A DNA stretch of 64,000 bases from Verticillium longisporum (taxonomy: Eukaryota > Ascomycota > Sordariomycetes > Glomerellales > Plectosphaerellaceae): contig JAETXT010000002.1 of NCBI GenBank assembly GCA_019188255.1, positions 1,116,001 to 1,180,000 of the forward strand, in the 5' to 3' direction. The notes below the pieces were generated by a model. The model did no database searches. It was not told the DNA's origin and saw only the letters and a list, made by a program, of their open reading frames with translations. Numbering within the stretch: the first letter of the stretch is position 1; each line of letters opens with the position of its first letter. The translations under genes were made by a program, and so were the position numbers. Below are positions 12,871-23,160 of this stretch, piece after piece.

Positions 12871-13595
12871 TCAGCCAATGGGCTTCATCTTCTTCTTCTT
12901 CTTGCCCTCGCCCGACTTTCCCTTTTGGAAAGTTCGCCAGCTGTCGATGCGCTGGTCACGCGTGGCCTCCCAGTCCTGTTCGTGCTGCCTCTTGCGTTTC
13001 CTCTGGTCGAGCTCCTCCTCCTGCTTCTTCTGCTCGCGGCCTTCCTCCTGCATCTGACCCTTCAGCTGCCTGCGTCGTCGGTGCTCATTGTCGATGAGGA
13101 CAACACGGGACTTGTCCCGCCACATTTTGGCAAACTCGGGCGTCTTGAGCTCCTCGCTGTCGACGGTCCACTTGTTCTCACGAATCAGCAGCATGCGGGC
13201 ATCGGCAATGGCCTCGTCCAGGCGCTCGCGGTGCTTCTCGTCCATGAGCTCGGTCTGGGCCTTCTTGAGGCGGTCAAAGGCGTCGGGCGCCTGCGGGTTC
13301 TTGGTCTTGTCGGGATGGATAAGGAGGGACTTCTTTCGATAGCACATTTTGATGTCTGAGTCGGGCACACCTGGTTGCAGGTCAAGAACGGCATAGGCAT
13401 CGAGGCGAAAGGCTTTTAGGATCCTGTCAATCTCGGCGTCCTGCGAATGTCAGCTGGTGCATGGGTTGGGAGGCATGGTGGAGGAGGGGGGGGGGGCTAA
13501 GGGTTGAGGTGTCGCGTGCCTACCTTGTCAAACTCCTTGGCCTCGAGCTCGAGCGCATCGAGCGCATCAGTCTCTTCTTTTGAATCATTGGCCAT
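12871..13595 (-). CDS. DNAJC8/Spf31-like J-domain protein
   Basis: Two exons, 13524..13595 and 12871..13440 (intron 13441..13523), 213 codons. Exon 1 encodes an acidic start MANDSKEETDALDALELEAK; exon 2 carries AYAVLDLQPGVPDSDIKMCYRKKSLLIHPDK, a J-domain with intact HPD motif. A long charged coiled coil (about residues 110-200) ends in a Lys-rich tail, GKSGEGKKKKKMKPIG. This architecture is that of human DNAJC8 and fission yeast Spf31, spliceosome-associated J-proteins that activate Hsp70. It starts 413 bp from DBP10 in the opposite direction, so the two probably share a promoter. Confidence 0.85.
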
Positions 13596-14008
13596 CGTAT
13601 TGTGAGGGTAGATCAGAGTAGCGAGCGGATCGATACGTCAAATGAAGAGAGTGGTTGGGTGGGGGGTGGTGGCAGGTGTTGTAGTTGGATCAGGGCGACA
13701 AAGGGAACGAACGATAGATAGGCAGCGCGCGCTGAAGTCATCGGCCGACAGGCGGTGGTGTGGCAGGCACCAGACAGCGGCGGCGGGCGGCGTGGGACCC
13801 TTGCGAGCAGCTGTCCCGCACTAGCTGCGATAAGACGTTGCGATAAGATTTTTTCTGGCCGACTGCACCTTCCGCCGCCCAAATTTTCGAGGTCCCAGTT
13901 GTCGATGAGCGGGACCTTTCTCCAGCCCGAACTTCGTCTCTCAATCCCGACTTCGACATTGAACTCGACAATTGTGGCCTTCTGATACGACGACAGCGTC
14001 TTGTCACG

Positions 14009-16774
14009 ATGCCCCGCCGCGAAGCCTCTCCCACGCCGTCTGACGGCGGCTACGACATCGGCGACTCTCTCTTTGCTGTTGACGATGGCGCCAGCGACGA
14101 TGGCAAGAAGGGCAAGCGCCAGAACGCCGAGCTGGATTTCGATGTTGACGACATTCTTCACGGAGACGACGATGGCGACGACGGAGACGAGGCTTTCATT
14201 GCCCTCAAGCAGGCCGCCGCCAACAGGAAAACGACCAACCTCACGGGCAAGGTGAACAAGAAGGGCGGTGGCTTCCAGGTCATGGGTGAGCAGAAGCTGT
14301 CTTGACGACGATGCGATCGAGCAGTAGCTAACGTGCCAAGGCCTCAATTCGAACCTCCTCCGAGCCATCACGAAGAAGGGCTTTGTGCAGCCGACGCCCA
14401 TTCAGCGCAAAACTATTCCCTTGATCATGGACCGCAAGGACGTCGTGGGCATGGCCCGCACCGGTTCCGGAAAGACGGCTGCCTTCGTTATTCCCATGAT
14501 TGAGCGCCTCAAGACGCACAGCGCCAAGTTTGGTGCCCGAGCCCTCATCATGTCGCCGTCTCGCGAACTGGCCATCCAGACGCTGAGAGTCGTCAAGGAC
14601 TTCAACAAAGGGACGGACCTCAAGGCGGCACTGGTTGTCGGTGGTGACAGCATGGACGAGCAATTCAGTCTGCTGTCGGCCAACCCCGACATTATCATTG
14701 CCACGCCCGGTCGATTCTTGCATTTGAAGGTCGAGATGTCCCTGAACCTTTCCTCCATCCAGTACGTCGTTTTCGACGAAGCCGATCGTCTTTTCGAGAT
14801 GGGTTTTGCGGCCCAACTCACCGAGATTCTGCATGCGCTTCCCCTTCGAGGCAAAGTTTGCTGTTCTCCGCGACGCTGCCTGCGTCGCTCGTCGAATTCG
14901 CGCGTGCCGGTCTCCAGGATCCCACCCTTGTGCGACTAGACATTGAGACCAAGGTATCCCCGGACCTCGAAAGTGCCTTTTTTGGCGTCAAGGGAGCCGA
15001 AAAAGAAGCGTCCCTCCTACACATTCTTCACGACATCATCAAGATGCCGCTTGGCAGCCCCGACGGCATGCCTCTTGACGGCAAGCCTAACAAGAAGCGA
15101 AAGCGCGGAAAGGACGGCTCGGGCGGCAAGGGAAAACCTACAGAACACTCAACCATCATTTTCGCGGCGACCAAGCATCACGTCGAATACCTGGCGAACT
15201 TGCTGCGGGTGGCTGGCTTCGCCGTATCCTACGTTTATGGCGCGCTCGACCAGGAAGCGCGTAGGATACACACGGAGAACTTTCGCAACGGCAGGTCCAA
15301 CATTCTGGTCGTCACAGATGTCGCTGCTCGAGGTATCGATATTCCTGTGCTGGCGAACGTCATCAACTACGACTTCCCACCCCAGCCCAAGGTTTTTGTG
15401 CATCGTGTCGGTCGAACTGCCCGTGCCGGTCAACGCGGTTGGGCGTACAGCATCGTCAGGGAGCTCGATGCCCCTTACCTGCTCGATTTGCAGCTATTCT
15501 TGGGACGCAAGATGGTGGTTGGCCGTGAGAGCGAGAGCCCGTCCTACAACGAAGAAGTCGTTGTGGGTGCGCTGCCGCGCAACAGGATCGAGGTGCACAT
15601 GGAATGGCTGGCCAAGGTCCTGGGCGACCACGAGGATATTGAGGCCACGCGTAGGGTTTCTGTCAAGGCCGAGAAGCTCTACCTCAAGACGCGCAACTCG
15701 GCGTCGAGCCAAAGCGCAAGGCGTGCGCGCGAGACGGTCGGAAGCAAGGCGTGGTCGCAGCTGCACCCGCTCTTTGACGAGGTCAAGGACGATGATGCGC
15801 AGGCGCGGGCGGAGCTGATGGCCAAAGTAAGCGGCTACCGGCCACACGAGACCATTTTTGAGATTAGCAGGGGCGGAAAGGCGGGCAACAGCGAGGCTGC
15901 CGAGGTGATGAAGGAGCTGCGTAAGAGGATCACGCCGAGGAGAGGTCAAGCAGCGGAGGAGGAAATCGATTCGGATGAGGACATGGAGGACTTCGACGAC
16001 GACAACCACGATGATGAAGCGGCAGTTGGTGAAGGCGCCGGCGAGATGGACGGCATCTCCGGCATCGATGTGGACGACTCGGATGATGACCTCGAGGTGA
16101 CAATCTCAAACCCCGACGACAAGAAGAAGAAGGCGGCCAACTCGTACCGGGACGACGAGATCTTCATGGGCTACACGCCACGCACGATCAACACGGCCGA
16201 GGAGCGTGGCTACGGCATCTCCTCCGGCACACAGACTTCGAGCTTCGTCGAGCAGGCGCGCGAAGCGGCGATGAACCTGACCAACGATGACGGCGGCAAG
16301 GCGCAATTCGGTGACCAGGCCAAGTCGGGCATGCGTTGGGACAAGAAGCAGAACAAGTACGTGGCGCGCGCCAACGACGAGGACGGCTCCAAGGGCAAGA
16401 AGTACATCCGCGGCGAGAGCGGTACCAAGATCGCGGCGAGCTTCCAGAGCGGCCGCTACGACAAGTGGCGCAAGGCCAACAGAATGGGCAAGCCGCGCGT
16501 GGGCGAGCTCGAGAAGAGCAACGCGCCGCAGATCCCGACGGGTGTGCGGTACAAGCACAACCTGGAGAAGGCGCCCAAGGAGGCAGACAAGCTCCGTGAC
16601 GATTACCACGTGCGGAAGAAGAGGGTGGCTGAGGCTAAGGAGAAGCGTATCGGTCGCTTCAAGGACGGCGCCGGCAGCAAGTTCGAGATCAAGGGGGCCG
16701 AGGATATTCGCAAGGCGAGGAAAGAGGCGGAGAAGAAGAGGGCCAAGAACGCGAGGCCGTCGCGAAAGAAGTGA
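14009..16774 (+). CDS. DBP10: DEAD-box RNA helicase Dbp10 (frame broken once)
   Basis: ATP-dependent RNA helicase for 60S ribosomal subunit assembly in the nucleolus. Exon 1 is 14009..14285, intron 14286..14340, and exon 2 runs from 14341 to the stop at 16774. Motifs in order: Q motif PTPIQ, Walker [26 protein letters not shown] in [30 protein letters not shown], then an acidic region and the basic DBP10 C-terminal domain (about the last 100 residues, [16 protein letters not shown]). The frame shifts at the C run 14841-14844: one added base restores HALPPSRQ running into LLFSATLP, giving 903 codons. No intron can explain the break. Dbp10 is essential in yeast, so a sequence error is likelier than a dead gene. 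Confidence 0.92.
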
Positions 16775-16969
16775 TACCTGTTCAGCTGTTAGAGAAGGGC
16801 GCACGCAGGACATGTTCGTAGGTCGTTGTATATCCACATATAGCGTTTGAAGGTCATTATAGACGACGTCAGACAAGTTTATCGATGTCGATTTCGAGCC
16901 TTTTGATGACTTCCATATATTTCCCGACTTTGCCAGCAGAAATTAGCCAGTGTGGCCATACTAGATTCT

Positions 16970-17254
16970 CTAGGATCGTGTGCTGTGTAAGAGGAACCCC
17001 CACGTTGGTTTATCTCTCATGACAATGCAACCCATCTCAAGCAAATCAGGAAAGCCAAGATATAATGTTGAGATCTCTTCATCTTGAACTCTTTCTCGGC
17101 GCATCGCCATTCCTAGCTTTAACAAGCATTCCCTTCGACTGTCATCCTTAGCCTCAACCACTCGGGACCAGTCGCCGGGTTTGCAGCCAGAATATGCTAA
17201 GGCTGACTTTGCCAACTGCTCCAAAGTCTTCGCCACAGCCCTGGATGACGACAT
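16970..17254 (-). CDS. Possible small protein, unknown
   Basis: A 94-codon frame from the ATG at 17254 (MSSSRAVAKTLEQLAKSALA). Its composition is protein-like, with a predicted amphipathic N-terminal helix and a mixed charged middle, but it matches no family I know. It sits in a gene-poor stretch between DBP10 and a kinase. It could also be a chance frame or a remnant exon of a decayed gene, since another open frame overlaps upstream (17154..17357). Low confidence. Confidence 0.2.
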   Translation of the reverse strand: MSSSRAVAKTLEQLAKSALAYSGCKPGDWSRVVEAKDDSRRECLLKLGMAMRRERVQDEEISTLYLGFPDLLEMGCIVMRDKPTWGFLLHSTRS

Positions 17255-17841
17255 GGTTAGAATCAATGTATCTTGAAGGAAGCTGTGCGGTGTGCTGTAT
17301 TAGTTGCATGTTGATGAATTGGGTTCGGGGCTTTAGATCGTATATCTCACGAGACACACTGCCATCGAGTGTCTTCGCCTACCACACTTATAGCCCCCTT
17401 CGCTAGTATGGCAATGAAATCTGTCCCATGGCTCTGGGCTCTGGCTCATTTTCGTCTTTCCCGCACCCATTGACATGATTCATCTCAACTAACCGTGTTC
17501 CAAAGCAATGCTTGGACGTCCTTTGTGTATGTGCCTCAAGTCCAAACGGAGTCTAACAAGAGACGTTGACTTTCCGGTTTCATTCCGGTTACCAAGAAAG
17601 CTTTATATCAGGCGTGTTCTAAGTCCCAAAGAGCTCGGCTTGTGTTGGCGTCCCTGCCAGTCCTAACTAGCACAGCCGCCAACTCGTATATCTACTTTGG
17701 TCAACTTACCTATCAAATATGTGAAAGCTATTAAATTATTGGCTTTGTTAGAGTGTACTGGTTCGGAGTTTCTTTTCTTCCAGTTCTCTTATCAAAAGCC
17801 GAACGCAAACCCTCCGTCTCCTGATGTCCTTGAGAAGTTTC

Positions 17842-17859
17842 CCAACCAACGTTGGTTGG
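17842..17859. repeat. 18-bp perfect palindrome
   Basis: CCAACCAACGTTGGTTGG reads the same on both strands. No gene is close enough to assign a role; it could be a dimeric regulator site or chance. Confidence 0.5.
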
Positions 17860-18082
17860 TGGGTTGGGGCGTTAGTAAGTCTTCTCTGTTTGAATTGCAA
17901 CCATACTCGTGAGTTTAGCGCCATCTGCCATTGCCTCGTTGATTCTCTTCTCTGAGACAAAGCCGTAACCAAGCTAGAAGCCCTCATGAGTGCTTTCGTA
18001 AAGCGTTTGTACTAACAGGCGTTTCACTGGAACACAGCAACACAACCTTGGCTACCAGCTCAAAGGCCGGTACCCAGCTTGC

Positions 18083-18113
18083 CTACCTAGGTAGGTACCT
18101 TACAGGTAGGTAC
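18083..18113. repeat. AGGTACCT / CTACCTAGGTAG motif cluster
   Basis: The stretch contains the 12-bp palindrome CTACCTAGGTAG and AGGTACCT, followed by a further AGGTAGGTAC. The same octamer recurs between genes at 39816, 44529, 44542 and 46959 in this window. Confidence 0.6.
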
Positions 18114-18265
18114 GGAGAGCCAGCTACCTGACTGCAAACAAGTGGGTCGTTCGGCACAGACCATCGCAAGGGCCAACGCCTGGAGCAACGACCTGAGATC
18201 AGTTGGAACCTGATGGCTTTGCCCATCAATGATCAACACCAGTCTAAAAGGACGCCTCTGCGGAC

Positions 18266-19860
18266 ATGTTTGCACGGAGGTTCCCTCTCTCCATCTCTTT
18301 TTTGACTCCATATCCACGATCCGTCATTCGTTGGCCAGGTCGAAGTTTGAGGATCGTCATGGCGTCTACACGAGACAGGTCCTCCCTGTCGACCCTGACC
18401 ACCCCACGCCAGTTTCCATCTACCGGGTTCGAGCTAATCGACCGAGCTGAAAAGGTGGAAGAGGAGAAATTGCCGTTCGATAAGCGCGAAGTATCCCATG
18501 AAGATTGGTCAAGTCATTCACGACCACTATCAAATTGTCGCGAAGCTTGGGTATGGAACCAGCTCTACCGTGTGGCTGGCCCGTGACCTTAGGTAAACAT
18601 CCTTCTTCCTAAAGGGTTGAATCAGAATTTCTAACATACACATGCTCCAATTTCAGGTCGCAGAAGTACTGGACTTTAAGAGTGCACGTCAACGACTTGC
18701 CAGACCACAATCAGGAGCTCCAAGTCTATCAGCATCTGGCAGGCGCTAACGTGACCACCGATGGCAGAGACGAACATCCTGGTTTGAAGCACATTCGGAA
18801 ATTGGAAGATTCGTTCAAGATTCGAGGACCCCATAGCGAACACGAAGTGTTCGTCATGACACCGCTGGGGATGAGCCTCAGGACTTTCCAGGAGATGCAG
18901 CGGGACAAGGTCTTTCCAAAGGTCTTCGTGACCAGCGCGCTCAAGCAGACGCTCTTCGGAATCCATTTTCTTCATGAGGCAAACGTTATACACACTGGCA
19001 AGTCGGCAGATCTGATGATGAGGTATGCCTCTGACTGGTGGTGATTAGATCTGCATTCGGACAATCTCCTCATTGCCATTACAAGCGACTCTGTTCTTGC
19101 CAAGGTGGAGCAGAATGAAGTCGAACGGCCACCGCCACGGAAGCAGACGGATGAAGTGACCATTCAAGTATCGCAGTACGTTCTAGGAGGAGCCGGGCCA
19201 CTTACCATCTGTGACCTGGGCCAGGCTCGAATCGGCGACGAGCACTTTGGTAATGCCATGCCGTTGCCATATCGCGCTCCCGAGGTCATCTTGGACATGC
19301 CCTGGGGCTATCGCGTCGATAATTGGAGTGTAGGGCTCTTGGTAAGGCTTGCCCCGTCCCCCCCTGCCATATTCTTTTTTCTCGGGAGTCTCTTTCTGAC
19401 CCGTGACCTGGAACCCCCGATGTGTAGGCGTGGGATCTTCTCGAGCGAGGAAATCTCTTCACCGTGTACGACCACGAGTCGAAGGAGAAGAATGACGCGC
19501 ATCACCTTGCAGCCATGACTGCTCTGCTTGGCCCACCGCCGGCCGAGTTTCTCAAGAGAAGCGAGGAGGCGGACAAATATTGGGAAGACGATGGTACGGA
19601 CCGCCTTTGGGAACGAAACCTCGTATCATGTGATGACTGACAGAAGCTGCCTGATAGGTCAGTGGAAGGGACTTGTACCCTTGCCCGATATAAGCTTTGA
19701 GCGTCTTGCGGGGACTCTTCAAGGAGAGGACAAGGAAGTGTTCATCGACTTTGTGCAAGGCTTCCTAGCGTGGCTCCCCGAAGAGAGACTGGACATTCTG
19801 CAGGGTTGCATGCATTCGTGGCTGCGAGGCGAAGCCCAGGCCCCCTCAGATCAACAGTGA
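18266..19860 (+). CDS. SRPK-like protein kinase, altered ATP lysine and broken 5' frame
   Basis: The kinase core is encoded by 18498..18592, 18657..18997, 19049..19341, 19428..19593 and 19658..19860 (365 codons from ATG 18498). Seen: glycine loop [16 protein letters not shown], catalytic loop [13 protein letters not shown] in place of DFG, and APE in YRAPEV; the long insert between lobes and the C-terminal lobe fit the expanded fungal SRPK-like family. In [11 protein letters not shown] the position of the ATP-anchoring lysine (usually VALK) is arginine, so activity is doubtful. Intron 18998..19048 has a GC donor. Upstream, 18266-18490 encodes family-like sequence ([20 protein letters not shown]) in a frame one base out of step, so either an extra base is present near 18488-18495 or translation starts at 18498. 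Confidence 0.75.
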
Positions 19861-20492
19861 GCTCTGGTGAAGGGGTCTACCGCGCTTTTCGCGGCGATGT
19901 GTATGGCAGGCCTAACGTGTAACTATGCTGCCAAATTGAGTCATATGATAAGCACTCATGGACAGCAGTAGTTGCATCAGTCAATCAGTCGCCTATAGCA
20001 CAATGAGATATACGCCGTCGGAAAAAGTACGTGGCTGTCCGGCACAAGCCGGTCGCTCGGCACGACCGGGGATGGCGCCGAGCCAACAGGGGCCGCCGGG
20101 ACGTTGGCAAGCTCCGGTGCCGGCCCCGCATCACATCATCCTTCGTGCCCCAACTTTGGCTGCCCATAATCTTAACCTGTCGCCAGCCTTGTTCCATTCG
20201 CGCACTTCCTCTCTTGTTTCGCCATCAATCAGGAGGTGAACTACATGAGATCCGTCGAGGTTCTCTGAGTCACACTGGAAACACACCAAACACACCCAGT
20301 ACAGGTGACTCAACAAGTGATCGCCATCGCCTTTCCGCCTGCTGACGCTTGCAGCATTCAGAGGTAGCCCCACCATAAGAACTATCAATCAGGCCCCGCC
20401 TCATCAAAGGTCAATCCTCATCGCCATCATTTCCCCTTTTTGTGCGCTCTTGTAAATAAAAAAAAAAAAAAAGAAAAAAAAGGCAGGACGCC
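19861..20492. promoter_or_regulatory. Intergenic, kinase 3' end and MFS 5' leader
   Basis: About 630 bp with no gene. An almost pure A tract (about 20455-20481) ends 11 bases before the MFS start codon, an A-rich 5' leader typical of well-translated fungal mRNAs. Confidence 0.4.
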
Positions 20493-22678
20493 ATGGCTAC
20501 GAGAAGTGACAGTGAAGATCTATCGCCGCTCTCACGGCCACAAGGCGCCGACGAGAACACACCACTGCTTGGAACAACAGGCAGCTCCCCGACGACCAAC
20601 CATCTGACTGTGCCGAGGACCGGACGTGGCCGCAGAGATTCTGACGATAGTGACGAGGGGGATGAAATTGATCCAAACGAGTTTGATCTTCTTCTCGCAA
20701 GATCCGTGCCGACATCAGGCGGATTTCTCGAGCCCGAGTCAACTGAGAATCCTTTGTTGAGAGGTGCCCGTCGCTACAGCTCTGTTTCCAGACAGCGAGC
20801 CGGTGCTATAAGGAGTCACAGTCAGAGCCAGAGTCGAAGGAGTCCACGTCCGTCAATCGTCAACCATGTTGCCAATGGTGCTGACGACCAAGACGGACCC
20901 GCTTCCCCCTACCTTGACGCCGAGCACGATGACCGCGACCCCCTCCTCCCGAACAGCCACGAGGATGCCGAAGAGTCCCCCTACCTGAACGGCATCAGCA
21001 TCCGCCGCTTCTGGTGCATCTTTAGCATGATCCTCACGCTGAACTTCATCGCCTGCTTCGACGGCACCATCATGGCCTCGAGCCACCCCGTCATCACCTC
21101 CTACTTCAACGCTTCCAACAGCGCGTCCTGGCTTTCGACCGCCTTCCTGCTCACCTCGACCAGTTTCCAGCCCCTGCTGGGACGCATCTCGGACTCAGTG
21201 GGACGAAAACCGCCGTACCTGATCACCATGTTCATCTTTGCCATGGCCAACGTGTGGTGTGCCACGGCCACGAGCATGACAAGCTTCATCTTTGCCAGAG
21301 CTGCGTGCGGCCTCGGCGCCGGAGGCATGATGACGCTGGGGAGTATCATCATCAGTGACATGGTGACCATTGAGTACGTGTTCTGTTTCCACGGAGAGTG
21401 TGGCCATGTCATTCGTCATGACACTGACGCCATTCTAGGGCACGAGGCGAGTACCAGTCATACCTCAATATCACCTACGGCATCGGTTCGGCTCTTGGCG
21501 CTGCTCTCGGAGGTGCCATGGCGGACCACCTTGGCTGGCGGTGGGAGTTTGGCATTCAGGTGCTCCCCATTCTCATTTGCGTCCTGGTCGCCTTTCTGAC
21601 AGTCCCCAATGACCTCGGCATCGTTGGCAAGCGAGAGACGTTCCTAGAGGCTCTCCAGGCGTTTGACTCGAGGGGCTCACTGCTGCTGACGACCTCCATC
21701 ACATCACTTGTGCTCGGCCTGGTAAGTCACTCGGCTGAACTTTTTGCAACGAGGCATACTAATCCGATGCGCCTTGACAGAACCTAGGAGGAAACGTGCT
21801 GCCCTGTTAGTGCACCTGACGTCCATGTGCCGCAGCCCGACTGACAGAAACCCGCAGGGTCCCATCCGTTCGTCATCGCGGCGCTCGTCACCTTTTCCGT
21901 CGCCTTCCCGACCTTTCTCTACAGCCAGTCGCTGGCCACTCGTCCCATTATGCCTCTCCATCTCGTCCGGCACTCGCCGCGCATGAACCTCATCTTTGCC
22001 AACTCGCTCGCCTCGATCCTCACCAACGCGATCCTCTTCAACATTCCCCTCTACTTCCAAGCCGTCCTCCTGCTGTCGGCCACAGACTCGGGCCTCCGCC
22101 TCGTGATCCCCTCGGTCGTGTCCTCCACCGCCGGCGCCATCACCGGCCTCCTCATCACGCGCACGCGCCGCCTCAAGTGGCCCCTCGCCGCCGGCACGAC
22201 CTTTTTCGTCCTCGGCACCCTCGCCCTCGCCGGCCTGCAGCGCGGCTGGCCGCCCCTCGGCTACCTCTTCATCCTCGTGCCGCACGCCCTGGGCCAGGGC
22301 TTCCAGTTCCCCGGCACCTTCGTGGCCGTGCTCGCCGTGTCCGAGCAGCGCGACCAGGCCGTCGTCACGAGCACCCTCATCCTCTGGCGCAGCCTCGGCA
22401 TGGTCCTCGGCATCGCCACCAGCAGCCTCGTCATGCAGAACGCCCTCGTCGTCTACCTCGACCGCCACGTCGCCGGGCCCGCCAAGGCCGACATCATCGC
22501 CCGCGTCCGCGAGAGCGTCGAGACGGTCGCCAGGCTCGAGGGCCCTGCGCGGGAGCAGGTCGTGCTGAGCTACGAGGCCGCGCTGCGCCTGACGTTCCTG
22601 TGCTGTGTCGGTGTGGCGTTTGTGTCGTGGTGCTTGATCATGCCCGTGAAGCTGCCGAGGCTCGGGCAGAGGAAGTGA
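20493..22678 (+). CDS. MFS transporter, vacuolar basic amino acid (VBA/Fnx1) type
   Basis: Four exons, 20493..21373, 21439..21721, 21781..21805 and 21858..22678, give 669 codons. The third exon has only 25 nt (NLGGNVLP). A hydrophilic N-terminal tail of about 165 residues, rich in Ser/Asp and with a TPLLG dileucine-type signal, precedes 12-14 membrane segments. The MFS signature GRISDSVGRKPPYLITM lies after segment 2, and a second diagnostic stretch is CGLGAGGMMTLGSIIISD. This fits proton-coupled vacuolar exporters/importers of basic amino acids (DHA2 family, yeast Vba and S. pombe Fnx1); the vacuolar location is inferred from the tail and family. Substrate is not proven by sequence. Confidence 0.85.
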
Positions 22679-23160
22679 GCCTGCTCCGATGCGCCGTCCC
22701 CCTTCCTCTCCCGCTCTTTTCCCCCTTCCTCTCCCGTTCTTTTTCCATGTTTGGGTTTCTGTGTCTGTGTGCATGCATGGTTATGAGGGGCAGCATCGTA
22801 GCAAGTTGGATTCGCATGGCGAGTGTCCGCTGTGGGCAGATCTTATGATGCTTCACATTGAATTTCAGGTTATGCAGAAAGAATGGAACGGCGCAATACG
22901 CCCATGGGGCGTACATCTTGAGTCACCCATCCAATAAATTCACATAAACGAAGCGGAAATCATGCTTTGCTCTGCTTAAAAGCCGTCTTTTCGTAGTCTT
23001 ACGGATATGACTGCGACCCACCACACGCCGACACAGGCGCCCATCATCAGGCCGGCCCACGGCCACCAGCGAATATAACCAATAACACTGACCGTCTCGT
23101 ACGTGCAAACCCACGCCGCAAGCCCAGTACTGTACAGCATTCTCATCGTTCAACACGGCA

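Larger units (their letters stand above)
16775..18265. other. Intergenic region with little coding signal
   Basis: About 1.5 kb between DBP10 and the kinase gene, more AT-rich than its surroundings. It contains a short candidate ORF (16970..17254, minus), an 18-bp perfect palindrome (17842..17859) and a cluster of TACCTAGGTA/AGGTACCT motifs (18083-18113). No RNA gene recognised. Confidence 0.5.

Noticed and set aside
21704..22774. 356-codon charged frame on the minus strand
   Set aside because: Antisense of the vacuolar-type MFS gene; low-complexity Glu/Gly/Arg composition caused by GC-rich codons.
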